From NCBI RefSeq assembly GCF_900129025.1, contig NZ_FQUM01000003.1, positions 372,001 through 436,000 of the forward strand: a stretch of 64,000 nucleotides of DNA. Direction: 5' to 3'. The notes beneath the pieces were generated by a model, which worked only from the letters and a program-made list of their open reading frames with translations, was not told the DNA's origin and ran no database searches. Position numbers and translations under genes: made by a program. Shown here piece after piece: positions 45,803 through 54,811 of this stretch (position 1 is its first letter; every line of letters starts with the position of its first letter). The DNA comes from Mariniphaga anaerophila. Its GTDB lineage: Bacteria; Bacteroidota; Bacteroidia; Bacteroidales; Prolixibacteraceae.

Positions 45803-47959
45803 TCATTTTCGTTTAAACAATCCGGCAATGGTTTTTCCTATTTCGTCCAACTTTTCAATAGGTTCCAGCAACGAGGGGTAATTCAAATCCATTTTCTTTA
45901 TCTGCTCTTCATTAACCTGCATCGGGTAAACTAAAATAAAACTGTTTCCCTGAAAGTATTTATTCAGGTACTTGGGCACGTTGGACATATTGGAATGATA
46001 CGAGGTTTTGTTTTTCCGGCTCAACACCACAATCAGGTTGTCGTCTTCTTTTACATCTCTTGAAAGGATAAGAAAATCGTCCCAATCGTCGAACAAGTGA
46101 AACTCAGCTTCCACCGGGTGTTTGGAATGAATTTTTCTGATAAACTCCAGCGTTGTTTCGGTACCGTAAAACAGAAGTTTTGCCCCTGAGTTTCGGGCAA
46201 TATTCCAGGTTTTAAGCAACCAAAACGGAAAGCCGACTTCCTTTTCTGCATTTTCGGGCACCACAATAAAGTGTCTTTTAACCGTGGACACCGGTTGCGC
46301 AGGCTTGTAAACCAGCGTGGTTATGTTGCTTTTTGCAAGAATCCCCTCGGTCAGGTTTCCCAAAAACGATTCGGAAATTCCCTTTTTTACGTGCAGCCCA
46401 AGTACCAGGTCAGTAATGCTGTGTTCCTTAATTACACTGGTAATTCCATTAACAACATTCAAATCGTACCGCAACAGTTCGGTAAGATGAATATCTGTGG
46501 CAGCGGCGGTCATTGCCGCTTTTTCCAATACTTTCTTTGCGTTTTTCCCGGCATCGGGCAGCGAAGTGCTGTTGCTAACAATATTCAATCCGAAAAGGCC
46601 CGCCTTGTTTTTTTTCGATTTGATGAGCGTACTCAACTGAATCAGCTCGTTTACGGTTTCGGGGTTGCTCACCGGTATCAGAATCCGCTCCTCCGGAACC
46701 TGGGATTCTTCCTCCATGCCTGAATTTTCTTCCCTTGCAACTCCCTCTGCTCCCCGTTGCGTTTCGAATGATGCAATGGTGCAGGTCACCAAAATCATAA
46801 TAATGGTTCCATTCAAAATGCTTTCGCTAAGCAACCGGATGGGTTCACCGTCGGCAGTGTGGCCAATAATTACATTGTAACCCACCAGCACTGCAGCAAG
46901 CGTTGCGGCAGCCTGAGCATTGCTCAGACCAAAAATCAGTCTCCGCTGATCCAGCGAAAATCCAAAAATCTTCTGGACAATCCAGGCAGGAATAAATTTT
47001 CCGACGGTTGCAACAACCGACATGGTTACTGCTACAATCAGTGTTTCTGTGTCGCTAAAAAAGGCACGGTAATCAATCAGCATTCCCACTCCCAACAAAA
47101 AGAACGGAATAAAAATGGCATTGCCCACAAAGTCGATTCGATTCATTAACGGCGATGTTCGCGGGATTAACCGATTGAGCGCCAGTCCCGCTAAAAATGC
47201 ACCAATAATTCCTTCTACTCCGGCCAGCTCGGAAAATACAGCTCCCGTAAAAACCAGTACCAGAACAAAAATATATTGCGAAACATTGTCGTCGTAGCGT
47301 TTGAAAAACCAACGGGCAACAACCGGAAAAAGCAACATAATTACCGATGAAAACACGATAAAAGAAATCGGCAACCGAATCCAGAAATGCTTATCCATTT
47401 CGCCTGAAGTCATGCCCACAACCACTGCCAGCACCAGTAGTGCCAGCACGTTGGTAATTAATGTGCTGCCAACGGTAATATTTACGGCTTTGTTTTTTGT
47501 AATGCCCAGTTTGCTCACAATCGGATAAGTGATAAGCGTGTGCGAAGAAAACATACTGGCCATTAAAACCGAGGTCATCAGCGAATATTTCAACACGTAA
47601 ACTCCCATGAAAGTCCCCAATGCCATCGGAATCAGAAACCCTGCTATTCCCAGCAGCGAACTTTTCCACACGTTCTTTTTAAAATCGGCCATGTCGATTT
47701 CCAGGCCGGCCAAAAACATAATGTACAGCAATCCGGCTGTTCCGGAAAGAATAATACTGCTATCGCGGGAAATCAGGTTAAATCCGAACGGTCCGATTAC
47801 AGTTCCGGCAATAATCAGCCCCAATAAATGCGGTATTTTTACCCGGTTCAGCAAAATCGGTGCGAACAAAATAATGAGTAATATAACAAGGAATTTTAGT
47901 ACCGGATTGGATAACGGAAGCGTTGTTTCGATTGTATTAACAAACAGCAACATTGTCAT
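45803..47959 (-). CDS. CPA2-family cation:proton antiporter with C-terminal USP-like region
   Basis: A 718-residue protein; the ATG at 47959 (MTMLLFVNTIETTLPLSNP) is chosen over the open frame reaching 78 bp further. Residues about 1-390 are the transport domain with 12 or more segments, LLGLIIAGTVIGPFGFNL, LFLAGLEIDMADFKKN and FSSHTLITYPIVSKLG. The cytoplasmic part (about 420-700) resembles one or two universal-stress-protein units: RILIPVSNPETVNELIQLSTLIK, TDLVLGLHVKKGISESFLGNLTEGILAKSNITTLVYKP. Role: Na+/H+ or K+/H+ exchange with nucleotide or ligand sensing by the tail. A candidate -7 box is present upstream. Confidence 0.88.
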   Translation of the reverse strand: MTMLLFVNTIETTLPLSNPVLKFLVILLIILFAPILLNRVKIPHLLGLIIAGTVIGPFGFNLISRDSSIILSGTAGLLYIMFLAGLEIDMADFKKNVWKSSLLGIAGFLIPMALGTFMGVYVLKYSLMTSVLMASMFSSHTLITYPIVSKLGITKNKAVNITVGSTLITNVLALLVLAVVVGMTSGEMDKHFWIRLPISFIVFSSVIMLLFPVVARWFFKRYDDNVSQYIFVLVLVFTGAVFSELAGVEGIIGAFLAGLALNRLIPRTSPLMNRIDFVGNAIFIPFFLLGVGMLIDYRAFFSDTETLIVAVTMSVVATVGKFIPAWIVQKIFGFSLDQRRLIFGLSNAQAAATLAAVLVGYNVIIGHTADGEPIRLLSESILNGTIIMILVTCTIASFETQRGAEGVAREENSGMEEESQVPEERILIPVSNPETVNELIQLSTLIKSKKNKAGLFGLNIVSNSTSLPDAGKNAKKVLEKAAMTAAATDIHLTELLRYDLNVVNGITSVIKEHSITDLVLGLHVKKGISESFLGNLTEGILAKSNITTLVYKPAQPVSTVKRHFIVVPENAEKEVGFPFWLLKTWNIARNSGAKLLFYGTETTLEFIRKIHSKHPVEAEFHLFDDWDDFLILSRDVKEDDNLIVVLSRKNKTSYHSNMSNVPKYLNKYFQGNSFILVYPMQVNEEQIKKMDLNYPSLLEPIEKLDEIGKTIAGLFKRK

Positions 47960-47977
47960 TTTGATTTCAAGTGGCTC

Positions 47978-47985
47978 CAAAGATA
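47978..47985 (-). promoter_or_regulatory. candidate -7 box of the CPA2 gene
   Basis: TATCTTTG matches TAnnTTTG and lies 18 bp before the ATG at 47959. No exact -33 TTTG is found at 19-21 bp. It suggests that the antiporter and permease genes can be read separately from the regulator operon. Confidence 0.35.
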
Positions 47986-48046
47986 GAAAAAAGGATGAAT
48001 GAAAAAAGCAATGGAAAAGCAGTGAGAAAAATTGCAAATCCGGGAG

Positions 48047-48802
48047 CTATTTATCGTCCTTATCCGGCACTTCTTTTTGTATTGATGCCATCATTTTTTC
48101 CACAATGTCTTCCAGCTGTTTCAGCTCGTGGCCTTTTTTCAGTTTGACTTTTTTATTGAAAGCTTTTTCATAATCTTCTTTCAGTTTCCAGGTAAGATGT
48201 TCTACCGGGCGAAGCAGGTACAACGGCAGAAAAACCAAAAGAATACACAACAAAGTAAGCCCGACAATTCCCACATTTTTCTGCAACGTTAAAACATGCG
48301 CTGCGTGCTCTCTGATGGAATCGTTTTTATCTTCGAGCGACTCGGCATTCATCTGGTAAATTTCAAGGATATCTCCGCGCACTTCGGCAAAAAGCCGGTT
48401 GTAGTCCTCCCAATAAAAAGGCCGCTCCCTTGCAATAAGGTAGTGCTCGAAAGCGCCAAACGATTTTTGCAGGCGATTGGTAAGTTGCAGTTCGCCGGGT
48501 TCTGTTATGTTATCGACCTGGAGCTGAAGCGGCTGCTTAAACTTTTCTATTTTGTCTGCTATCAGCATAGTTTGCCCGGCCACCGAGTCTTCACTAAGCC
48601 CCTGCGCCACAAAAATATTAATGTCGTTTAAAATCCTAAGCATCTGAAAAGTATGCTTTAACGAAGCGTAATTACTGGTAAGCAGCGAATCTGATTTATT
48701 TACTATACTTTGATTGGTTCCGATATTCACCATCATAATACTATACGAAATCAGAAAAACAACTCCGATTCCCAGCATCAGTTTGACCTTAATTTTTCTC
48801 AT
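48047..48802 (-). CDS. membrane protein with periplasmic four-helix-type sensor domain and no output domain
   Basis: A 251-residue protein with two membrane segments (about 7-27 and 178-196) and a periplasmic helical domain of about 150 residues that resembles the four-helix bundle sensors of chemoreceptors (SLLTSNYASLKHTFQMLRILNDINIFVAQGLSED). After TM2 a short cytoplasmic coil (LRPVEHLTWKLKEDYEKAFNKKVKLKKGHELKQLEDIVEKMM) looks like a HAMP-type linker but nothing follows. No kinase, cyclase or methyl-accepting domain is present. It lies 43 bp downstream of the KdpE-like regulator and probably passes a signal to the kinase in trans; this is inference. Confidence 0.7.
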   Translation of the reverse strand: MRKIKVKLMLGIGVVFLISYSIMMVNIGTNQSIVNKSDSLLTSNYASLKHTFQMLRILNDINIFVAQGLSEDSVAGQTMLIADKIEKFKQPLQLQVDNITEPGELQLTNRLQKSFGAFEHYLIARERPFYWEDYNRLFAEVRGDILEIYQMNAESLEDKNDSIREHAAHVLTLQKNVGIVGLTLLCILLVFLPLYLLRPVEHLTWKLKEDYEKAFNKKVKLKKGHELKQLEDIVEKMMASIQKEVPDKDDK

Positions 48803-48845
48803 GGTTATAGTTTTTATTATGTACGGCTATCCTTCCCTGGTAGTT

Positions 48846-49529
48846 TCATTCGCCAAACCGATATCCAATCCCCGATTCTGTAATCAACAATGTTGGCCGG
48901 GAAGGGTTATCTTCTATTTTCTTCCGCAACTGAGCTACAAAAACCCTTAAATACTGGGTTTGCTCAATGTATCCGTATCCCCACACTTCCTTAAGAATGT
49001 ACTGATGAGTAAGAACCCGACCACTATTTTTTGCCAGTAGCAACAACAAAGAATATTCTGTGGCAGTGAGTTTTAGCAATTCGTTGTTTTTTCGCACCAC
49101 ATGGTTAGCCAGTTCTATTGTCAACGAACCAAAAGTCATTACAGAATCATCAGTAGATTCTGCTCCGTACCTAAAGGCTGCCCTTATGCGGGCGAGCAAT
49201 TCTCCGGTTCTGAACGGTTTTGTCAAATAGTCGTTGGCGCCGTTATCCAGCGCTTTTATAATTTCTTCTTCCGAATCGCGCACCGAAAGAATAACAACCG
49301 GTTTCTGGTACCATTCTCTCAATTTTTTAAGCACTTCCTGCCCGTCGATATCAGGCAACCCCAAATCGAGTAAAATAAGCGACGGATGCTGCGTTGCGGC
49401 ATCAATTAACCCGTCTTTGCCATTTATTGACAACAGTACTTTATAGCCGTTTGCAGAAAGCGTTATTTCCAGCAGCCTGCGAATCTGCTTTTCGTCGTCG
49501 ATAACTAATATGGTTCCGTCTTCATTCAT
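48846..49529 (-). CDS. KdpE-like OmpR-family response regulator
   Basis: A 227-residue transcription factor starting at the ATG at 49529 (MNEDGTILVIDDEKQIRRLL); the longer frame runs into the kinase gene. The receiver domain has the IDDE pocket, the phosphoacceptor Asp in LILLDLGLPDIDG, and Lys in DYLTKPF. The C-terminal winged helix (about 128-226) ends with LRVFVAQLRKKIEDNPSRPTLLITESGIGYRF. This is close to KdpE. Its start overlaps the end of the kinase gene by 8 bases. No kdpFABC genes are nearby, so the target is probably trkH or the rest of this cluster. Confidence 0.92.
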   Translation of the reverse strand: MNEDGTILVIDDEKQIRRLLEITLSANGYKVLLSINGKDGLIDAATQHPSLILLDLGLPDIDGQEVLKKLREWYQKPVVILSVRDSEEEIIKALDNGANDYLTKPFRTGELLARIRAAFRYGAESTDDSVMTFGSLTIELANHVVRKNNELLKLTATEYSLLLLLAKNSGRVLTHQYILKEVWGYGYIEQTQYLRVFVAQLRKKIEDNPSRPTLLITESGIGYRFGE

Positions 49530-51036
49530 AATCGCGTTCCTGTAAATTGTTAATTTCTGATTTTTCCGAAGGAATTTGAATGGTAAACTTTGCACCCCTG
49601 CTCTTTCTGTTTTTCACAGCAATTGTTCCGTCGTGCGCTTCCACAAACCCTTTTGCAATAGACAATCCAAGTCCCAGCCCGCCGGTTCTGTGTTTATCAA
49701 CCCGGTAAAATTTGTTAAACGCACTTTTCAACTCATTTTCAGGAAATCCGGGGCCATTGTCTTCCACTTCAACAACCAGTGTTCCGTTAGTGTAATTTAC
49801 CGACAGCAAAATATCGGAGGTTGGCGGAGCATATTGGGTCGAATTAATTAAAAGATTGTACAGAACCTGCTCCATCAGGCCAAAATCGATCTTCACGAGG
49901 GGCATATCGTCCGGAACGTTAATTTTCAGGGTAAAAGGTTTAAGTTCATCTTTTAAATCATCGGCCACTTTGTTTACCAAATCGTTTAGATCGCACCAGT
50001 CGAGCCGCGGAGAAATGTGTCCGCTTTCCAGCCGTGAGATATTCAGCAGGTTTTCAATGAGGCGGTTTAACCGAAGCGATGCCGTAAAAATTTCGTTGCA
50101 CAACGCCGCCTGCATATTTTCAGATTTCGACGAATTCAACATGGAATCTGAAGCTCCCATGATGGTTGCCACCGGAATTCGCAACTCATGAGAAATGGAG
50201 TTAAACAACGTTTTGTACAACCTGTCCGACTCGTCTAAAAACCTGACCCGCTGCGCCATCTCTCCCAAAAACTCGCGCTCAAGTGCATTGGATATCAGCA
50301 CCAGAAAAGTATCCCAGTAAGACTCCTGATCGCCGGCAAACCCGCTTTCCTGTTTTATGGCAATTACTCCGGTAGTTACCCTGATTCCCGGAAGCGGATA
50401 AATCGTATACTCAATTCCCATGGGATGTTTGGTAAAAGCGCCGGCTTTTTGTCCCTTTTTAAAAACCCATTCGGCTACATTTACCACTTCTGTTTTTAGC
50501 TGCTTTTCTTTTTGCAGTCTCCCGCTGCTTTTCAGAATATTGTCGCCATCCTGCAAAATAAAAAAGGATTCGATATTAAAATGATTTCTGATTTCTCTGA
50601 TGGCAACTTTCTGTACGGCCTCAATTCCGCTGGCTTTTGAAAGCTCTTTGGTTAACTGAAAAAGTGCATTTGTACGGCTCTCCCTGTCGCGCACCAGTTT
50701 TTCCTGGTTACGAACTCTGGTGGTTAAAATTCCGTTTACCAGGGCAATAATAAAAAAGAGGCTGAATATCAGAATGTCTTCGGTTTTTTCAATATGAAAA
50801 GTATAGTGAGGGGGAATAAAAAAGAAGTTCCAAAGAATTGCACTTAACGCAGACGCCAGCAAAACAGGCCCGGTTCCCAAAAAAGTTGAAAGAATAGAAA
50901 CCACAAACAGCAAAATATACGATACCAAATGGTAGTTCTGTGTATTTGCCAACGGAGTGCAAAGCAAAGCAATTCCTCCTGTTATCAAAGTAGCAAGAAC
51001 AAGAGGATTTATTTTCGATTTTTTTGTTTTATTCAT
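49522..51036 (-). CDS. KdpD-like sensor histidine kinase lacking the KdpD and USP domains
   Basis: A 504-residue kinase. Four membrane segments (about 12-106) form a DUF4118-type module as in the middle of KdpD, then a GAF-like domain (about 120-255), the HisKA box SISHELRIPVA (H283), and HATPase motifs (LLINSTQYAPP, DNGPGFPENE, GLGLGLSIAKGFVEAHDG). The long N-terminal KdpD domain with its Walker A site and the universal-stress domain found in E. coli KdpD are missing. It heads the regulator pair, 57 bp downstream of trkH, and a palindrome lies in that gap. Confidence 0.9.
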   Translation of the reverse strand: MNKTKKSKINPLVLATLITGGIALLCTPLANTQNYHLVSYILLFVVSILSTFLGTGPVLLASALSAILWNFFFIPPHYTFHIEKTEDILIFSLFFIIALVNGILTTRVRNQEKLVRDRESRTNALFQLTKELSKASGIEAVQKVAIREIRNHFNIESFFILQDGDNILKSSGRLQKEKQLKTEVVNVAEWVFKKGQKAGAFTKHPMGIEYTIYPLPGIRVTTGVIAIKQESGFAGDQESYWDTFLVLISNALEREFLGEMAQRVRFLDESDRLYKTLFNSISHELRIPVATIMGASDSMLNSSKSENMQAALCNEIFTASLRLNRLIENLLNISRLESGHISPRLDWCDLNDLVNKVADDLKDELKPFTLKINVPDDMPLVKIDFGLMEQVLYNLLINSTQYAPPTSDILLSVNYTNGTLVVEVEDNGPGFPENELKSAFNKFYRVDKHRTGGLGLGLSIAKGFVEAHDGTIAVKNRKSRGAKFTIQIPSEKSEINNLQERDYE

Positions 51037-51064
51037 TTCACAACCAATTCTTAAAACTTAACTT

Positions 51065-51072
51065 CAAATGTA
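51065..51072 (-). promoter_or_regulatory. candidate -7 box of the KdpD-like kinase gene
   Basis: TACATTTG on the - strand matches TAnnTTTG, 28 bp before the ATG. It overlaps one arm of the palindrome at 51070-51089, so a protein bound there could block the promoter. No -33 box fits at 19-21 bp. Confidence 0.4.
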
Positions 51073-51089
51073 GCAATAGATGTTGCTAC
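51070..51089. promoter_or_regulatory. 20-bp palindrome between trkH and the KdpD-like kinase gene
   Basis: GTAGCAA-N6-TTGCTAC, perfect 7-bp arms with a 6-bp spacer, 34-53 bp upstream of the kinase ATG and 5 bp past the trkH stop. The size and symmetry suggest a dimeric regulator site, for example autoregulation by the KdpE-like protein or control by another repressor. A small terminator stem is less likely, since no T run follows. Confidence 0.5.
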
Positions 51090-51093
51090 TTGG

Positions 51094-52545
51094 TTAATCC
51101 TTCCAAAAATTTCGAGTAAACAAAACAAGCACCGTATAAATTTCCAAACGCCCTAAAACCATTAGAAACGTAAGGATTAACTTGGCAGCATCGGTTAAAT
51201 GCGCAAAATTGGATGCAGGCCCCACGGTGCCAATTCCCGGGCCAATACCGGCCATGGCCGTTGCAGCCGAACTTGCTGCCGAGCCTGCATCGAGACCGGC
51301 AGTTACCAACAAAATACTTCCCACAATAAACACTAAAAAATAAGTGGAAAAATAAGACAAAATCGTTTTGTTCGTTGTTTCGTTAATGGCATTTCCATTC
51401 AGTTTCATACGAAATACCGCCTGTGGATGAGCCGACTCATTGAAGAAAAGGCGAATATTCTTGAAAACCAATAAATGACGAACCATTTTAATTCCTCCTG
51501 CGGTAGACCCGGAACATCCTCCTAAAAACATGGAAAAGAAAATAATCATCCAGGCAATCTTTGGCCAAAGCAGGTAATCTTCTGTTGCAAACCCGGTGCA
51601 GGTTATCATGGAAATAACCTGAAAAAAGGATTCCCTAAACGACTCTTCAACTGATTTCTCAGTATTAAAAACAAGCAACAGCGTTATTACAACCCCAATA
51701 ATTGCAGTTACAGCAATGTAAAATTTCAGCTCCTCATTTTTTGCGATTTTGGTAAAATCCCTTTTCAGCAAATTATAATGAATTACAAAGTTAGTTCCGC
51801 TCAAAAACATAAATATCATTACCACATACTGAATGTATGGAGAGTAGCCACCAATGCTTGTATTTTTTGGAGAAAATCCGCCAGTGGCAATCGTTCCGAA
51901 CGAGTGGCAAACACTTTCAAAAAGGTTCATTCCGCCGGCAAGCAACAGTATTGTTTCAAGCCCGGTAAGCAGCAAATAAATAAAAAACAACCGCTGAACA
52001 ACAGACCGTATTTTCGGATGGATTTTCTCCTGCACCGACGATTCGAGCGTAAACAAATGGTAACCGCCCTCGTGAAGCGACGGCATTACAATAATAAAAA
52101 GTACGATGATTCCGATTCCGCCAATCCAGTGGGTCAGGCTTCTCCAAAAAAGTGCAGATTTTGGCAGTGATTCGATATCGGTTAAAATGGACGACCCGGT
52201 TGTGGTAAACCCAGAAACAGACTCAAAAAAAGCATTTACAAAAGAGGGAATGGCTCCGGAAAAAATGAAGGGCAAACTCCCCAGCAGACTAACATAAAAC
52301 CACGACAGAGTAACAGAAAAAAAGGCATCCTTTCGTTGAATTATGGCTTTCTTTTCCGTCCTCCGGGAAACAAAATCCAACCCTACTCCCAAAAGCACAG
52401 ACAACAGCAACGAATATACAAAAGGCAACACTGCCTCTTTATAAATTACTGCTACCCCTGCAGAAATCAACAAAGCCACAGCAATAATAAACGAAATTCG
52501 GCTTATTACTTTTGCTATTAGCCTGAAATGTAAAACCTGGCTCAT
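51094..52545 (-). CDS. trkH: TrkH-family potassium uptake protein
   Basis: K+-translocating subunit of a Trk/Ktr-type system in the inner membrane, 483 residues. The four pore-loop repeats are recognisable (SVSGFTTTGSSILTD, FGTIATGGFSPKNTSIGGYS, TCTGFATEDY, and a last one with SAATAMAGIGPGIGTVGP). The cytoplasmic partner TrkA is not in the window. The genes downstream on the same strand (KdpD-like kinase, KdpE-like regulator, four-helix protein, antiporter, permease) make it the first member of an ion-homeostasis cluster. The pattern suggests K+ uptake regulated by its own two-component system. Confidence 0.93.
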   Translation of the reverse strand: MSQVLHFRLIAKVISRISFIIAVALLISAGVAVIYKEAVLPFVYSLLLSVLLGVGLDFVSRRTEKKAIIQRKDAFFSVTLSWFYVSLLGSLPFIFSGAIPSFVNAFFESVSGFTTTGSSILTDIESLPKSALFWRSLTHWIGGIGIIVLFIIVMPSLHEGGYHLFTLESSVQEKIHPKIRSVVQRLFFIYLLLTGLETILLLAGGMNLFESVCHSFGTIATGGFSPKNTSIGGYSPYIQYVVMIFMFLSGTNFVIHYNLLKRDFTKIAKNEELKFYIAVTAIIGVVITLLLVFNTEKSVEESFRESFFQVISMITCTGFATEDYLLWPKIAWMIIFFSMFLGGCSGSTAGGIKMVRHLLVFKNIRLFFNESAHPQAVFRMKLNGNAINETTNKTILSYFSTYFLVFIVGSILLVTAGLDAGSAASSAATAMAGIGPGIGTVGPASNFAHLTDAAKLILTFLMVLGRLEIYTVLVLFTRNFWKD

Positions 52546-52763
52546 TCCCCTCTGTTATCATTTATATTCTCAGGGCAAATTTGCAGGAGATTTCATAAAT
52601 AGTAAATAAAATATTGTTTGAAGAATATAAAGATTTTATAAAGAAGACCTGTTCTTTATTTTTTGCACATTAAGCTGATTGACAAACATTTTACTTTAAC
52701 AACCTGATTCGAAACAACTTCCCAAAAATCAAAAAGAAATGGAAAATTTGGTGCTTGAATACT

Positions 52764-54719
52764 TTAACGAACCGGAATCCACACCATCATTTTTCCGGGG
52801 CCGCGGTGCGCCCAGGCATAATACGGAATGGCCGTAAACTGTTGCGGAAAAAGTTCTCCTTTATCCGGGCCTTCTCCTATTTTCAGAATAGAAGCATCAC
52901 CTGAAACAACATTTATCCCGCCCAGTTTTCCCGGCTGAAAACCATAGGAAAACTCTGCATTTTCGGGCAAAATAAGGTTAAAAATATTGGCATCCTGATA
53001 ATCTGCCCATTCAGTACAATACACCAACGGGCCAAGTTGAAGCGCCATTTTTCCGCGATCGGCTTCCACCTTTTCGTTGGCTAAAATTTTTCGCACTTTA
53101 AAAGGAAAGGTCACATCAACTTTATCGCCCGGCCCCCACTTTTTTGAAAGGACAGCGTACCCGCTTCTTTTTTCAGGAGAAACTTCTTTGCCGTTAATTT
53201 TAAATACCGGCGAAATGCTGTAGTTGTCTGAATATTCGTATAAATCTCCGGGAACAGGATGTTCTGAGGCCCAGCCCGGAATCCGGATAAGCAGGTTTGC
53301 TTTGGTTCGTTTTTCGGGGTTCAGCGTAAACAAAATGTGCCCGTTCCAGGGCATGTTGCTTTCCTGCGTAAGCGTTACACTTCCTCTGGATGTTTCAAAA
53401 GCGGTTGAGCCAGACACAAAAAGATTGACGTACAAATCATTCCCTTTTTGCGCATAAATATAGTTCGGCATCGAAGGAATGAACCTTGAGATATTAGAAG
53501 GACAGCAGGCACAACCAAACCACTCGCTGCGCTGGTGCTCACCGTCCGACCGAAGTGGATTGGGGTAAAAAAAGTGATCGCCGCTGAGCGAAACGCCGGA
53601 GAGCACATTGTTGTACAATGAGCGTTCTAAAACATCAATGTATTTGGCATCGCCCGTCATCAAAAACATCCGGTGATTCCAAAATACGTTGGCAATTGCT
53701 GCGCAGGTTTCGCAGTATGCTTTTTTGTTGGGAAGCTCATACGGGGAGCCAAAGCCTTCGTGTCCACCTTGGGCACCAATTCCTCCGGTAATGTACAACT
53801 TCCGGCAAACCACATCTTCCCAGATTTTTGTAATGGCGTTTATATACGACTGGTCTCCGGTAAGCGCGGCTACATCGGCCATGCCGGTCCACATATAGGC
53901 TGCACGCACCGAGTGCCCCACTGCTTCGGTTTGATCAACCACCGGCACATGCGACTGATTGTAGCTTTTTTTCTCCCCAATTCCACGCCCACGGATATCA
54001 AGAAAAAATTTGGCCAAATCGAGGTATTTTTTGTCGCCGGTAATGCGGTAAAGTTTTACCAGTCCAATTTCAATTTCCTGATGCCCGGGGTAGTTTTCGA
54101 TTTTACCGTACCCGAATTCACGGTCGACCAGATTGGCACTTTTTACAGCAATGTCGAGGATTTTCTGTTTCCCGGTAGCCTGAAAATAGGCAACTGCTGC
54201 TTCGTAAAAATGTCCAAGGTTGTATAGTTCGTGGCTCAAATCGTCCACTTTTTCCCAACGCTTTGTTCCAATCCAGGCATGCCCGCTGTCGCCCATAATT
54301 GTGCGGTTGGTAAACAAATAGCCGTCTTCTTCCTGTGCTTTTCCAATCAGGTTAATAAGCGAATCTACCGTACTTTCCATTTCAGTATCGGGAAACATCT
54401 GCAAGGAGTAGGCTGCACCTTCAATAATTTTGAAAACATCTGAATCGTCGAAAGGAAAAGGAGAGCAAAAAGTACCTTCTTTTAAACCTCCTGCAATGGC
54501 AAAATTATCAATACGTCCGGTCTGCTCACTTTTCTGAATCGCAATGGGAATTGTAACATCGTGGTTTGTTTTTATCCGCTTCGTCCAGAAATCATCGTCT
54601 AACTCTACCCGCGTAAACGGCACCGGAGATATCGGATAGTCATTCGTCGAGCTCTTTTCAGAGCAGGAGAACAACATCAAAACAATTGCAAAAGAGAGGA
54701 TTGTTTGGCGCATTTTCAC
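52764..54719 (-). CDS. glycoside hydrolase family 127 lipoprotein (beta-L-arabinofuranosidase-type)
   Basis: A 651-residue lipoprotein; the lipobox LMLFSC gives Cys19. The GH127 (alpha/alpha)6 barrel starts with PVPFTRVELDDDFW and has the zinc-site residues of the family: E337 and C339 in AYCETCAAIAN, and C405/C406 in FGCACCPSN, where one Cys is the catalytic nucleophile. GH127 enzymes release beta-L-arabinofuranose from plant glycoproteins or pectin; other activities exist in the family. It is 92 bp downstream of the DUF2264 gene, on the same strand. There is no SusC/SusD pair in the window. Confidence 0.93.
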   Translation of the reverse strand: MKMRQTILSFAIVLMLFSCSEKSSTNDYPISPVPFTRVELDDDFWTKRIKTNHDVTIPIAIQKSEQTGRIDNFAIAGGLKEGTFCSPFPFDDSDVFKIIEGAAYSLQMFPDTEMESTVDSLINLIGKAQEEDGYLFTNRTIMGDSGHAWIGTKRWEKVDDLSHELYNLGHFYEAAVAYFQATGKQKILDIAVKSANLVDREFGYGKIENYPGHQEIEIGLVKLYRITGDKKYLDLAKFFLDIRGRGIGEKKSYNQSHVPVVDQTEAVGHSVRAAYMWTGMADVAALTGDQSYINAITKIWEDVVCRKLYITGGIGAQGGHEGFGSPYELPNKKAYCETCAAIANVFWNHRMFLMTGDAKYIDVLERSLYNNVLSGVSLSGDHFFYPNPLRSDGEHQRSEWFGCACCPSNISRFIPSMPNYIYAQKGNDLYVNLFVSGSTAFETSRGSVTLTQESNMPWNGHILFTLNPEKRTKANLLIRIPGWASEHPVPGDLYEYSDNYSISPVFKINGKEVSPEKRSGYAVLSKKWGPGDKVDVTFPFKVRKILANEKVEADRGKMALQLGPLVYCTEWADYQDANIFNLILPENAEFSYGFQPGKLGGINVVSGDASILKIGEGPDKGELFPQQFTAIPYYAWAHRGPGKMMVWIPVR

Positions 54720-54811
54720 TCTGTTTTTTGGATTGACTAAAGTTATTCAAAAAATTGAAAATCAACGGACAAAAACAAAGCGGAAAAACACAACTCAACC
54801 AAAAATGTATG

